A DNA stretch of 64,000 nt from Bacillota bacterium (GCA_023413135.1 JAEZQK010000032.1:62001-126000), one strand, 5' to 3'; shown: positions 48,048 through 57,510, counted from the stretch's first letter. A program made the numbers and translations. Notes: generated by a model from the letters alone, not told the origin.

Positions 48048-49442
48048 ATGGAAACACGTCCTAATCTTTTCGATCAGCAAACGGGGCTGAACAGTACCGA
48101 AATCGATACGATCGGCGAAGTTCTGAATATCAGCATGGGTGCCGCAGCTACTGCCGTTTCCATCCTGCTGAACCGGCAGGTCAGCATTACCACGCCCAGT
48201 GTTCAGGTCATTCACAGCTCGGAATTTGAGTTTTCGGAGCTTGAGCCGGCTCTGGGGGTTGAGATCAAATATGTCCAGGGACTGTTCGGCTCCAACCAAA
48301 TGATCATGAGCGTGAGGGATGTCCGCGCCATCGTCCAGCTGCTGCTGGGTGAGGCGGGGGGGCTTTCAGGCGAAAATGGAGCGGAGCTGGATGAGATCCA
48401 TGTAAGTGCTCTGGGCGAAGTCATGAATCAGATGATGGGCGCAAGCTGTACGGCGCTGGCATCGTTTCTCGACAGGGAAATCAACATATCTCCTCCCGTG
48501 CCCTTTGAGATTTCCGGCATGACCGAAAAGATGATGTGGTCTGAGGAGCAGGACTATATTGTGGCCGTGAGCTTCAAGCTGACGATTGAAGACCTGGTGG
48601 ACAGCGAATTCTTCACCGTCATGCCCGTTCCCTTTGCCAGGGAACTGGTAGGCAGCGCCATGGGCATAAGCGGACAAGAGATGATGCAGGAGGAGACGGA
48701 AATTTCGCAGGTTACGGGGCACACCCAGATACCTGAGCCGGTGATTGGCGGCGATTATCAGGCGGCTGCAAAGGATGCTCCTATGGCATCACCCAGTCCA
48801 GCTCCGGCGACGGCGCCGAAACCTGCCCCCGTGCCCACACCTAAGCCTGCTGCAGCGCTTACTTCCAAACCTGCTCCTGCAGTTGACCTAAAGCCTGCTC
48901 CTGCGGCAGTGGCTGCTCCGGCCCCTATGGCGGCAAGTCCTGTTCCTGTGGCCATGCCGAACCCGGCTCCTATGGCCGCAAACCCAGCTCCTGCGGCCAT
49001 ACCGAACCCGGCTCCCATGGCCGCAAACCCAGCTCCTGCAGCCATGCCGAACCCGGCTCCCATGGCCGCACCAAGGTCGGTGCCATCTTCAGGGTATGCG
49101 CAGGATCGGGGAATGCCCCATCAAAATGTGGTGGTCAAGCCCCTGCATTTTGGCAGCCTGGACACGGGGAATCCTTTTGCGGAGGAAATGGACAACGTCA
49201 ACCTTGGGCTTGTGATGGGCGTGGATCTCAATGTCACCGTGGAAATCGGGCGGGCAAGAAAGCAGGTCAAAGAGATTCTGTCCCTGCGCCAGGGTTCCAT
49301 TGTGGAACTGGACAAACAGGCCGGTGCACCCGTGGACATCATGGTGAACGGAAAGCTGATCGCCAGGGGCGATGTGGTGGTCATTGACGACAATTTCGGC
49401 GTCAGGATTACTGAAATTGTCAGCGGCGTTTCTCAAAGGTAA
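48048..49442 (+). CDS. fliY: Flagellar motor switch phosphatase FliY (CheC-FliN fusion) with Pro/Ala repeat linker
   Basis: 464 aa. Residues 1 to about 215 form a CheC-like phosphatase domain with two E-x2-N sites (IGEVLNISMG near residue 25, ALGEVMNQMMG near 125) that dephosphorylate CheY-P. A linker of about 120 residues is made of Pro-Ala units, including tandem copies of a 16-residue MPNPAPMAANPAPAA-type unit. Residues from about 360 are a FliN/SpoA domain (LGLVMGVDLNVTVEIGRARK, ILSLRQGSIVELDKQAG). The linker is unusually long. ATG 48048 has AAGGAAGG. Confidence 0.93.
   Translation: METRPNLFDQQTGLNSTEIDTIGEVLNISMGAAATAVSILLNRQVSITTPSVQVIHSSEFEFSELEPALGVEIKYVQGLFGSNQMIMSVRDVRAIVQLLLGEAGGLSGENGAELDEIHVSALGEVMNQMMGASCTALASFLDREINISPPVPFEISGMTEKMMWSEEQDYIVAVSFKLTIEDLVDSEFFTVMPVPFARELVGSAMGISGQEMMQEETEISQVTGHTQIPEPVIGGDYQAAAKDAPMASPSPAPATAPKPAPVPTPKPAAALTSKPAPAVDLKPAPAAVAAPAPMAASPVPVAMPNPAPMAANPAPAAIPNPAPMAANPAPAAMPNPAPMAAPRSVPSSGYAQDRGMPHQNVVVKPLHFGSLDTGNPFAEEMDNVNLGLVMGVDLNVTVEIGRARKQVKEILSLRQGSIVELDKQAGAPVDIMVNGKLIARGDVVVIDDNFGVRITEIVSGVSQR
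48950..49075 (+). repeat. Tandem 48-bp coding repeats in the fliY linker
   Basis: About two and a half near-identical copies of ATGCCGAACCCGGCTCC...ATGGCCGCAAACCCAGCTCC encode NPAPMAANPAP-type units. Such slippage-prone repeats can change linker length. Confidence 0.8.
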
Positions 49443-49476
49443 TACGCTCCGAAAATCGGGTTGGGAGAGGGATGCT

Positions 49477-49854
49477 TTGGAAGACATATTCTCCATCTTG
49501 ACGCCTCTTCTGGCAGTAGTGGCGGTGATCGCCGGCGCTTACTGGACAGCCAGATGGATGGGCAGGCATCATAACGCCTACTCCTCCGGCCATCAAATTC
49601 AGGTGCTGGAGCGTGTAATGCTGGCCCGCGATACCTATCTGGCCCTCATCCGGGTGGGTGGCAAGACGCATCTTATATCCGTTGCATCCGGACGGGTGGA
49701 ACTGCTTAGGGAAGTAGACCAGCAGGAGCTTACAGGTGTGGAGACAAAGCGGGCCGGGAATGATTTTCTTGGCACGCTGGCTAAAGCGATGGGAAAAGGA
49801 AAGCAGCCTATCCAGCCGGGAAACGACGACGGACAGGATGGCACACAGCCATGA
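49477..49854 (+). CDS. fliO: Flagellar biosynthetic protein FliO/FliZ
   Basis: 125 aa. One N-terminal membrane helix (IFSILTPLLAVVAVIAGAYWTARW) followed by a short cytoplasmic domain with the FliO pattern IQVLERVMLARDTYLALIRV and HLISVASGRVELLREV. It helps stabilise FliP during export gate assembly. The TTG at 49477 is chosen for GAGAGGG upstream and because it precedes the helix. It overlaps fliP by 4 bp. Confidence 0.88.
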   Translation: MEDIFSILTPLLAVVAVIAGAYWTARWMGRHHNAYSSGHQIQVLERVMLARDTYLALIRVGGKTHLISVASGRVELLREVDQQELTGVETKRAGNDFLGTLAKAMGKGKQPIQPGNDDGQDGTQP

Positions 49855-50612
49855 AGAGGAAAACGTTGTTTGGGGGCGCTTTGCTTGCACTCTTTCTGCT
49901 TGCGGTGCTTGTGGCCATGCCCATCCACACTGCCCGGGCGGAATCCAGCGGCCTGTCTATCCAGTTGGAAGGTTTAAGCTCCGGGGAAGGCGCCGATGTG
50001 CTGGAGATACTCATTACCCTTACCGTCATTGCGCTGCTGCCTTCCATCCTGATCATGACCACCTGCTTTACACGTATTGCGATTGTGCTTTCCTGCGTGC
50101 GCAACGCCATCGGCCTTCAACAGACGCCCCCCAACCAGGTGTTGGTGGGGATTGCGCTGTTTTTGTCGCTGTTCATTATGTCCCCGGTGATCGGTGAAAT
50201 CAACGAAATGGCCTATCAGCCCTATCAGCGGGGTGAAATCACGCAGGTCCAGGCTGCGGAAAAGGCCTTCGAACCGCTCAGAGGATTCATGTTGAAGAAC
50301 ACAAACGCCGAGGATCTGAACCTGTTTCTGGACCTGGGGCACTTTGAGCGGCCGGAAACCACTGACCAGATTGAAACCACCGTGCTCATTCCCGCCTTTA
50401 TCACCAGCGAACTCAAGCGGGCGTTCATCATGGGCTTCATGGTGTATCTCCCGTTCCTTGTCATCGATATGGTGGTGGCCAGCACGCTGATGAGTGTGGG
50501 CATGATGATGCTGCCCCCGGTGCTGATCTCCCTTCCGTTCAAGCTGGTCCTCTTTGTGCTGGTGGACGGCTGGGCGATGACGCTAAAGGCACTGGTGATG
50601 GGGTTCAACTAG
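49851..50612 (+). CDS. fliP: Flagellar biosynthetic protein FliP
   Basis: 253-aa core export-gate protein with a cleavable signal peptide (RKTLFGGALLALFLLAVLVA ... TARA). Family signature sections: LLPSILIMTTCFTRIAIVLS, RNAIGLQQTPPNQVLVG and AFITSELKRAFIMGF, FLVIDMVVASTLMSVGMMML. Four membrane helices after the signal. It sits fliO-fliP-fliQ-fliR as expected. Confidence 0.97.
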   Translation: MKRKTLFGGALLALFLLAVLVAMPIHTARAESSGLSIQLEGLSSGEGADVLEILITLTVIALLPSILIMTTCFTRIAIVLSCVRNAIGLQQTPPNQVLVGIALFLSLFIMSPVIGEINEMAYQPYQRGEITQVQAAEKAFEPLRGFMLKNTNAEDLNLFLDLGHFERPETTDQIETTVLIPAFITSELKRAFIMGFMVYLPFLVIDMVVASTLMSVGMMMLPPVLISLPFKLVLFVLVDGWAMTLKALVMGFN

Positions 50613-50643
50613 CCAATGAAGGCGCAGGCCGGAAAGGAACCGT

Positions 50644-50910
50644 ATGTCGCAGGGGGAAATCGTTTCGGTTTTGAAGGATGCGCTGATGACGGCGCTTTTG
50701 ATGGCCGCGCCATTTCTGGCGGTCAGCGTGGGGATCGGCATACTGGTGTCGGTGTTGCAGGCGGCCACCCAGATCCATGAGCAGACTATAGTCTTCGTGT
50801 TCAAGATCCTGGCAATCGCCCTGGTGCTCATCGCGCTCAGCGCTTGGCTCATCGCCAAGATCTTGGAGTTCACCAACCGGGTCTTCGCAGGCATCGGCAA
50901 TCTGGTTTAG
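50644..50910 (+). CDS. fliQ: Flagellar biosynthetic protein FliQ
   Basis: 88-aa, two-helix export-gate subunit: VLKDALMTALLMAAPFLAVSVG then LVSVLQAATQIHEQTIVFVF and a second helix. These match FliQ/SpaQ. ATG 50644 follows a GGAAAGG-type site. It lies between fliP and fliR. Confidence 0.95.
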   Translation: MSQGEIVSVLKDALMTALLMAAPFLAVSVGIGILVSVLQAATQIHEQTIVFVFKILAIALVLIALSAWLIAKILEFTNRVFAGIGNLV

Positions 50911-50928
50911 ATTGTCTGGAGGGCAAGA

Positions 50929-51708
50929 ATGCTTCGAATCAACTTTAGCAACTATATGCTTCTATTGTTGGTGTTTGCCCGCATGTCGGGCGCATTGTTG
51001 TTTCATCCGTTTTTCGGCAGGAGAAATGTGCCTGCCATTGCGAAGATCGGTCTTGCATTGTTTGCCGCCATTCTTCTGACGCCTGTTTTGCAGGTACCGT
51101 CCCCCGTGTTTTCCTCCACGATATCCCTCATGCTCTCTTTTCTCAAAGAGATGCTGGTGGGCTATACCCTGGGTTTTTTGATGAATCTATTTCTAAGCTT
51201 TGTGCTGATGGCCGGGGAAGCCATAGATATGGAGATTGGCCTTTCCATGGGCAGGATATACGACCCGCAAAGCAATGTATCCATGCCGGCTACTGGCACG
51301 GTGTTCCACCTGATGCTCACACTCTTTTTCTTTTCCTCCAACGGGCATCTTACGCTGATCCGGATTCTGGTAGGCTCCTGCCGGTTGTTCCCGCCTGGGC
51401 CCGCGTTCTTTGATTTTCAGGTAGGCAGCTATCTGGCGCTGATGCTTGGAGATATGCTGGTGCTGGCGCTGAAGCTGGCTATGCCGGTCATAGCTACCGA
51501 GCTTCTGACGGAAGCAGGCATGGGGGTATTGATGCGCATCGTGCCCCAGATTAACGTGTTTGTAGCCGGCCTGCAGGTGAAACTGGCCATCGGGCTGGCC
51601 ATTATCATCCTGGCTCTGCCTGCCGCTTCCCGGCTGATGGACGATACGCTGGCGCTAATGTATCAAAAGCTGCAGGAGTCCCTGGTGGTCATGTTATCCG
51701 GGGCATAA
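50929..51708 (+). CDS. fliR: Flagellar biosynthetic protein FliR
   Basis: 259-aa export-gate protein with seven to eight membrane segments. Family positions include MSGALLFHPFFGRRNVPAI, EMLVGYTLGFLMNLFLSFVLMAGEAIDMEIG and LLTEAGMGVLMRIVPQINVF. ATG 50929 follows TGGAGGG. It is separate from flhB here, not fused as in some clostridia. Confidence 0.95.
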   Translation: MLRINFSNYMLLLLVFARMSGALLFHPFFGRRNVPAIAKIGLALFAAILLTPVLQVPSPVFSSTISLMLSFLKEMLVGYTLGFLMNLFLSFVLMAGEAIDMEIGLSMGRIYDPQSNVSMPATGTVFHLMLTLFFFSSNGHLTLIRILVGSCRLFPPGPAFFDFQVGSYLALMLGDMLVLALKLAMPVIATELLTEAGMGVLMRIVPQINVFVAGLQVKLAIGLAIIILALPAASRLMDDTLALMYQKLQESLVVMLSGA

Positions 51709-51735
51709 AAAGCAGAATGAAAGGGAGGTGAGTTT

Positions 51736-52803
51736 ATGGCATCCGACGCAAGCCGCTCGGAAAAGGCGACACCGCGCAAGCGGGAGGATGAGCGAAAAAA
51801 AGGTAATATATACCAGAGCAAGGATGCCGTCAGCGCCCTCTCCCTGCTGGCATTGGTCCTGCTGATAAGGATGGCCGGGGGGCCGCTTTTGTCCGGCATG
51901 AGGGGCGTTGTGCAGGAGGGCTATGGCTCTTTGGCCACGGTGGACCATCTGACCGCCGGCGACGCTTCTTCCATCATGGGCAGGTTTGCACTCAGCGCCT
52001 TGATGATGATCCTGCCCATCAGCGGCGTGGCTATGCTGCTGGGCGTAGTATTGGGCGGCGTGCAGACGCGCTTCCTCTTTGCGGCAAGCTTGCTCAAGCC
52101 AAAGCTTTCCAGGCTGAACCCCATGTCAGGCTTCAAGAATATGTTTTCCACAAAATCGCTGGTGGAGCTCATTAAATCAATCCTGAAAGTGGTCGTCATC
52201 GGAGCGATCCTGTACAGCGAGATCGTTAGCCGCGTTTTGCAGATTCGCAGCATGCCGCTTGCCACCTTGGAAAGCGGGATTGCCTGGACGGGCGAAGGGA
52301 TTTTCTCCATCTCCACCAAGATCCTTATGTTTATGGTCGCATTTGCCGCCGCCGACTACTTTTATCAGTGGTGGGACTATGAAAAGCGGATGCGCATGAC
52401 CAAGCAGGAGGTCCGGGACGAGCAAAAGAATATTGAAGGAAATCCGCAAATCAAGGGACGGATCAGGGAAGTGCAGCGCAAGATAGCCATGATGCGCATG
52501 ATGCAAAAGGTGCCCAAGGCGGACGTGGTGATCAGGAACCCTACCCACTTTGCCGTTGCGCTTAAATATGATCCCAAGAAGGACAGGGCGCCGGTGGTGG
52601 TTGCCAAGGGCGCGGACCAAATTGCTTTGACCATTGTTAGGATCGCTAAGGAACACGGCGTATACGTGACGGAGAACAAGCCTCTGGCCCGCGGACTATA
52701 TGAAGCGGTGGACATCGGGATGCAGATTCCCGAAGCGTTCTATAAACCTGTGGCCGATATCATCGCCTTCATCTACAAGCTCAAGAAGAGGACCGCCGGA
52801 TGA
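51736..52803 (+). CDS. flhB: Flagellar biosynthesis protein FlhB
   Basis: 355-aa export switch protein. The N-terminal SEKATPRKREDERKKG motif, four membrane helices and the autocleavage site NPTH (in VVIRNPTHFAVALKYD) are all present. Self-cleavage there switches substrate specificity from rod/hook to filament proteins. It overlaps flhA by 4 bp. Confidence 0.97.
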   Translation: MASDASRSEKATPRKREDERKKGNIYQSKDAVSALSLLALVLLIRMAGGPLLSGMRGVVQEGYGSLATVDHLTAGDASSIMGRFALSALMMILPISGVAMLLGVVLGGVQTRFLFAASLLKPKLSRLNPMSGFKNMFSTKSLVELIKSILKVVVIGAILYSEIVSRVLQIRSMPLATLESGIAWTGEGIFSISTKILMFMVAFAAADYFYQWWDYEKRMRMTKQEVRDEQKNIEGNPQIKGRIREVQRKIAMMRMMQKVPKADVVIRNPTHFAVALKYDPKKDRAPVVVAKGADQIALTIVRIAKEHGVYVTENKPLARGLYEAVDIGMQIPEAFYKPVADIIAFIYKLKKRTAG

Positions 52804-54836
52804 AAAAGCTGTTTGACAATGTGCTGACATTATTTGTGATAGGCGTCATATTCCTGCTGATCATCCCGCTGGGCACAGGAATATTGGACATGATGCTCAT
52901 CGTCAACATCGCGCTGTCGCTGACCATCCTCCTGATTGCTATGTATATCAAGGAAGCGCTGGAGTTTTCAGTGTTTCCCTCAGTGCTGCTGGTAACCACG
53001 CTGCTTCGGGTAGCGCTGAACGTATCCTCCACGCGGCTGATCCTGGGCAATGGCGGCAATGCGGGCAAGGTCATCCATACCTTCGGCCAATACGTGATCG
53101 GCGGCAATCCGGTGGTGGGCTTCATTATCTTCCTGATCATCGTGGTGGTGCAGTTCATCGTCATCACCAAGGGCGCCGAGCGCGTGGCGGAAGTGGCGGC
53201 CCGCTTTACGTTGGATGCCATGCCCGGAAAGCAGATGGCTATCGACGCCGACCTGAACGCCGGACTCATCAACGATGAGACCGCCAAGGTACGCAGGCAA
53301 AAGATACAGCGGGAAGCAGACTTTTACGGCTCCATGGACGGCGCATCCAAATTTATTAAAGGCGACGCTATCGTTTCTATTATCATATTGTTCATCAACA
53401 GTATCGGCGGCATCATCATCGGCATGGTACAGGGCGGCGGAAGCTTTACCGATGTGCTGAATACCTATATCACCGCTACGGTGGGCGACGGCCTGGTATC
53501 CCAGATCCCGGCGCTCTTGATCTCCACGGCCACGGGCATGGTGGTGACAAGGGCGGCATCCGTCAACAGCCTGAGCGAGGATCTCAAAACACAAATCGTT
53601 TCCTATCCTATCGTGCTGATGATTACTGGCGGCGTGCTGATGGCCATGTCGATGCTTCCCGGCTTCCCGGTGCTCATCCTTTTGACGGTGGGCGGAGCGC
53701 TGATTTTGCTGGCTTCCAGGCTGCAAAGAAGGAAGGCATCGTCAGCCCCTGTGCCTGAATCCGACCTACCCGTCAGCGAAACGGAATTCTACAAGAATAC
53801 CGACAATATTTATTCCCTGCTTTCCGTGGAACCCGTCGAGGTGGAAGTGGGCTACAGCCTGGTCCCGCTGGTGGATGAAAGCAAAGGCGGCAACTTCATC
53901 AACCGTGTGGTCATGCTGCGCCGGCAGTTTGCGGAGGATATGGGTATGGTGTTGCCATCTGTCACGCTTAGGGACAACGCCGGGCTGGGCATCAACGAAT
54001 ACGTGATCAAGCTAAAGGGTGAGGAAGTGGCCCGAGGCGAAGTGCTGGCCGACCATTACCTGGCCATGAACGCCATCAGTGATGCACAGGAAATAGAAGG
54101 CATCGATACGCTTGAACCGGCCTTCAAGCTCCCCGCCAAATGGATCACGGCGGATACCAGGGAATATGCGCAGATGAGCGGCTATACCATCATCGATCCT
54201 TTGTCGGTGATCATCACCCATCTGTCGGAGATCATTAAAAAGCATGCCCATGAGCTGTTCTCACGCAAAGACATGATGCATCTTTTGGACAACCTGCGCA
54301 AAACCCACAAGGAGCTGTTGGACGACATCGTGCCAAACGTGGTCCCTCATGTGGAGCTTCAAAAGGTACTGTGCAACCTATTGTCCGAGCGGATCCCCAT
54401 CCGCGATCTGCCCACCATACTGGAAACGCTCAGCGAGCATATGCCTACGGTGAAGGACACCGACCTCTTGACCGAATACGTTCGCCAGGCGCTCAAGCGC
54501 ACCATCACCCGCAAGTATGCCCAGGATGGCAACCTGAAGGTGATCACCCTGAATCCCGAAATCGAGAACCTGATCATGAACGGCGTGCGCAAGTCCGGCA
54601 ACAACTCCTACGTATCGTTGGAACCGAATGTGCTGCAAAACATTGTGAGTTCCCATATGAAGGAGGAAAACAGGCTCAAGGACCGGCTGGGGGATGTGGT
54701 GGTGCTCACTTCGCCCGTAGTGCGCTGCTATTACAGGCGGCTGATGGAACAGTTCTCCGCGGAAGCGGTGGTGCTTTCCTTCAGCGAGATCAATCAGGAT
54801 GTGAATATTCAGGCGCTTGGCACCATCTCGATCTGA
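52800..54836 (+). CDS. flhA: Flagellar biosynthesis protein FlhA
   Basis: 678-aa export-gate protein. About eight N-terminal membrane helices, the FHIPEP region between helices 4 and 5 (VAARFTLDAMPGKQMAIDADL, then NDETAKVRRQKIQ), and a large cytoplasmic domain from about residue 320 with LVPLVDESKGGNFINRVVMLRRQ and IRDLPTILETLSEH. Expected downstream flhF and flhG are missing; the sigma factor follows instead. Confidence 0.97.
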   Translation: MKKLFDNVLTLFVIGVIFLLIIPLGTGILDMMLIVNIALSLTILLIAMYIKEALEFSVFPSVLLVTTLLRVALNVSSTRLILGNGGNAGKVIHTFGQYVIGGNPVVGFIIFLIIVVVQFIVITKGAERVAEVAARFTLDAMPGKQMAIDADLNAGLINDETAKVRRQKIQREADFYGSMDGASKFIKGDAIVSIIILFINSIGGIIIGMVQGGGSFTDVLNTYITATVGDGLVSQIPALLISTATGMVVTRAASVNSLSEDLKTQIVSYPIVLMITGGVLMAMSMLPGFPVLILLTVGGALILLASRLQRRKASSAPVPESDLPVSETEFYKNTDNIYSLLSVEPVEVEVGYSLVPLVDESKGGNFINRVVMLRRQFAEDMGMVLPSVTLRDNAGLGINEYVIKLKGEEVARGEVLADHYLAMNAISDAQEIEGIDTLEPAFKLPAKWITADTREYAQMSGYTIIDPLSVIITHLSEIIKKHAHELFSRKDMMHLLDNLRKTHKELLDDIVPNVVPHVELQKVLCNLLSERIPIRDLPTILETLSEHMPTVKDTDLLTEYVRQALKRTITRKYAQDGNLKVITLNPEIENLIMNGVRKSGNNSYVSLEPNVLQNIVSSHMKEENRLKDRLGDVVVLTSPVVRCYYRRLMEQFSAEAVVLSFSEINQDVNIQALGTISI

Positions 54837-54874
54837 AAAGGCGCTTCGCGTAGAGCATGGCGGGTGGGAGGAGC

Positions 54875-55648
54875 ATGAACTACTACAAGGATCAGTCGAA
54901 AAAGATAGACGAGCAGACCTGGCAGCGGTACGAAAAGACCAGGGATGTGGGGCTGCGCAATGAAATCCTGATGGCTTACCTGTATATTGTGACTTGCAGC
55001 CTCAAACGGTCGCAAATGATTGCCGCCAACCGGGATGATATGGAGGATTTGGCCAATCATGGCATCCTGGAACTGATCAACTGCATCGACCGGTATGACT
55101 ATAAACGTGGCGTACAGTTCGATTCTTTCGCTTCTATCCGGGTGCGCGGCGCTATCATCGATTACCTTCGCAAAAAGGAATGGCTGCCGCGGGACATCCA
55201 CCAAAAGATTAGGCTGGCCAACAAAATGAGCCAGCAAATGCAAAACGAGCTGGGCAGGCCCCCGGGAGACAGCGAATTGGCCCAGCGGCTGGACATGACG
55301 GAAGTGGAGCTGAGCAGGCTGCGCGTGGATGAAATGAGCTACCATGTGCTGGCGCTGGAGGAAACGCTGCCCCACGGCAATATGTCGGTGATGGACGCCA
55401 TCGAGGATACAACGGCCCACACGCCGGAGCACAGGCTTTTGCAGAAGGATTTCAAAAGCCAACTGGCTGCCTATATCGATATGTTGGATGAGAAGGAAAG
55501 GATCGTTATCTCCCTGTACTATTATGAAGAGTTGAAGCTTAGGGAAATTGCCTTCGTTCTGGGGCTGACGGTGCCAAGGGTTTCCCAGATCCATTCCAAG
55601 GCACTTGGAAAACTCAAGCAGCGGATCATGGAATACATGAACGAATAA
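54875..55648 (+). CDS. fliA: RNA polymerase sigma-28 factor FliA/SigD
   Basis: 257-aa alternative sigma factor for late flagellar genes. Region 2 is clear (EDLANHGILELINCIDRYDYKR, FDSFASIRVRGAIIDYLRK), region 3 is the HQKIRLANKMSQQMQNELGRPP segment, and region 4 ends the protein (ERIVISLYYYEELKLREIAFVLGL, VSQIHSKALGKLKQRI). ATG 54875 follows GGGAGGAG. Promoters matching its consensus occur at 57159-57185 and at 37325-37351 (minus). It is presumably held by FlgM. Confidence 0.95.
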   Translation: MNYYKDQSKKIDEQTWQRYEKTRDVGLRNEILMAYLYIVTCSLKRSQMIAANRDDMEDLANHGILELINCIDRYDYKRGVQFDSFASIRVRGAIIDYLRKKEWLPRDIHQKIRLANKMSQQMQNELGRPPGDSELAQRLDMTEVELSRLRVDEMSYHVLALEETLPHGNMSVMDAIEDTTAHTPEHRLLQKDFKSQLAAYIDMLDEKERIVISLYYYEELKLREIAFVLGLTVPRVSQIHSKALGKLKQRIMEYMNE

Positions 55649-55665
55649 AAAGGGGAGGTATCATC

Positions 55666-56403
55666 ATGAACAATGCCGTATACATAGCAACCACCGGGCT
55701 TTTAAACAGGGCAAGGGCGCTGGATGTGACGGCCAACAACCTGGCAAACGCCGGTGTCGCAGGCTTTAAACGCGAAGAGCTGATCACCTCCACTTTTAAC
55801 GAGCAGGTGATGCTGCGCGTAGAAGACAGCGGCGCGGAGGAGATAGGCACAGGGAACCACGGTGCCATCGGGGATGCGGTCTATTTAGACCTTGCCCAGG
55901 GTGCGGTGGAAGCAACGGGGCGGACGCTGGACGTTGCCATCCTGGGCGACGGATTCTTTGCCGTGGAAGACCAGCAGGGCGTAGATGGGCTGACCCGCAA
56001 CGGCAGTTTTCAAATCGATGCGGACGGATATCTTGTGACCTCCGGCGGCGCTTACGTGCTGTCACAAAACGGACGCCTGCAATTGGATGCGGGTGAGATT
56101 GCCATCACCGAAACGGGGGAAATCACCGTAAACGGACAAAACGCGGGCGAGCTTTTGATCGTTGTCCCGCAGGATGCTGGAGCGCTGGTGAAACAGGAGA
56201 ATGGACTGTTTGAAAGGCCGGCGGGCAATGGGGAGTTTCAGGGCCGGATCCTTCAGGGACATCTGGAACGTGCAAATGTGGACATGGTGGAGGAGATGGC
56301 GGCCATGATGGCATCCTCCCGTGCCTTTCAATCCTGCGGGCAGGTCCTCCGTATACTGGATGCGGTCAATCAAAAAACCGTTAACGAAATCGGGCGCGCA
56401 TAA
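55666..56403 (+). CDS. flgF: Flagellar hook-basal body protein FlgF/FlhO-like
   Basis: 245-aa rod protein. N-terminal AVYIATTGLLNRARALDVTANNLANAGVAGFK-type signature (LDVTANNLANAGVAGFKREE) and C-terminal LERANVDMVEEMAAMMASSR, AFQSCGQVLRILD. Middle domain has GRTLDVAILGDGFFAVED as in FlgF/FlgG. First of a pair of related rod genes following fliA; the second is flgG. Which of the two is strictly FlgF or FlgG is based on order and similarity only. Confidence 0.88.
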   Translation: MNNAVYIATTGLLNRARALDVTANNLANAGVAGFKREELITSTFNEQVMLRVEDSGAEEIGTGNHGAIGDAVYLDLAQGAVEATGRTLDVAILGDGFFAVEDQQGVDGLTRNGSFQIDADGYLVTSGGAYVLSQNGRLQLDAGEIAITETGEITVNGQNAGELLIVVPQDAGALVKQENGLFERPAGNGEFQGRILQGHLERANVDMVEEMAAMMASSRAFQSCGQVLRILDAVNQKTVNEIGRA

Positions 56404-56441
56404 GACGCCCGGTACTTTTCGGAATGCGAGGAGGGGTTCCT

Positions 56442-57140
56442 GTGATCAACGGCTTTTATGCGGCCAAGTCGGGCGTGAAGGCATTTCAGACCGGCCTGGA
56501 TGTAAACGCCAACAACATCGCCAACGCAAATACCCAAGGCTATAAGGCGCAAACTGCAAGCTTCACCGACCTGATGTACACCAACGCACAGGGGTCGGAA
56601 ATCCTTACGGGCAACGGCGCAAGGCTTGCCGCTACTGCATTGCAGGCAGAGCAGGGAGGGCTTGGACAGGATGGGGAAAGGAGTGTCGCCATCCAAGGCG
56701 ACGGCTTCTTTGCTATAGAAAGCGTGCAGGGCGACACGGTCTATACCCGGTCGGGAGGCTTTTCCCTTTCTTCGGAGGGCAATGAACTCTACCTGGTTTT
56801 GCCGGATGGCGGGTATGTGCTGGATGAAAACGACCGGCGCATCACGGTGGACGACGGCGACTTGCGGGCGGCGGTCCATCAGGCGGCGCTGTACTCCTTT
56901 CCCAATCCCGATGCGCTGATGGCGCTGGGCAACGGCCGGTATGCCCCCACGGAGGCCTCCGGCGAGGCAGCCCGGGACAATGCTTCACAGCTTGTGGAAA
57001 GTGCTTTTGAACTGTCCAATGTGGATCTCGTATCGGAAATGACGCGCATGATGATTAACCAGCGGGGTGTGCAATTCAACCTGCGCATGCTGCAGACGGC
57101 GGATGAACTGGAACAGGTCGTAAACAACCTTAGAACATGA
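56442..57140 (+). CDS. flgG: Flagellar basal body rod protein FlgG-like
   Basis: 232-aa distal rod protein. NGFYAAKSGVKAFQTGLDVNANNIANANTQGYK-type N terminus (seen as LDVNANNIANANTQGYKAQT), the GDGFFAIES core and a C-terminal ELSNVDLVSEMTRMMINQRG helix. GTG 56442 follows GAGGAGGGG. It ends 64 bp before flgM, with a sigma-D promoter in between. Confidence 0.88.
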   Translation: MINGFYAAKSGVKAFQTGLDVNANNIANANTQGYKAQTASFTDLMYTNAQGSEILTGNGARLAATALQAEQGGLGQDGERSVAIQGDGFFAIESVQGDTVYTRSGGFSLSSEGNELYLVLPDGGYVLDENDRRITVDDGDLRAAVHQAALYSFPNPDALMALGNGRYAPTEASGEAARDNASQLVESAFELSNVDLVSEMTRMMINQRGVQFNLRMLQTADELEQVVNNLRT

Positions 57141-57158
57141 TTTGATTTTACAATATGC

Positions 57159-57185
57159 TAAACTTCGCATGGAAAATATCGATAT
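57159..57185 (+). promoter_or_regulatory. Sigma-D (FliA) promoter of flgM and late genes
   Basis: TAAA (57159-57162), 15-bp spacer, ATCGATAT (57178-57185), two mismatches from GCCGATAT. It is well placed 20 bp before the flgM start, behind flgG. Confidence 0.75.
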
Positions 57186-57204
57186 ATAAAGCGGGTGATA
57201 GATC

Positions 57205-57510
57205 ATGAAGATCAACAGAGCGCAGATTGATAAGCTCTATGGTGCCATGATGGCGCAAAACCTCGCATCAACCCAGAAAGAGGCCAAGAAGCAGGCTGGT
57301 ATTGACAAGGATAGCCTTGTCTTGTCCAGTGCGGCCAAAGGCTACTCCGAGCTGGACGGGGTTGTAAACATGGTGGTCAGCGAAGCCACGAAAGCGACTC
57401 CGGCGGAAAGGCTTCTGCTTTTGAAAAACGAGATTGCCAAGGGTACCTACCGCATCTCGGCCGAGGATATTGCTCAGGCCATGCTCTATGGCGTTGAAGC
57501 CAAGGAGTAA
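57205..57510 (+). CDS. flgM: Anti-sigma-28 factor FlgM
   Basis: 101-aa protein. N terminus is disordered with VLSSAAKGYSELDG, and the C-terminal sigma-binding region reads SEATKATPAERLLLLKNEIA and KGTYRISAEDIAQAML, the FlgM pattern (Y-x-I/V-x2-E-x-IA). It would hold FliA until hook completion allows its export. It lies 7 bp before flgN. Confidence 0.92.
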   Translation: MKINRAQIDKLYGAMMAQNLASTQKEAKKQAGIDKDSLVLSSAAKGYSELDGVVNMVVSEATKATPAERLLLLKNEIAKGTYRISAEDIAQAMLYGVEAKE

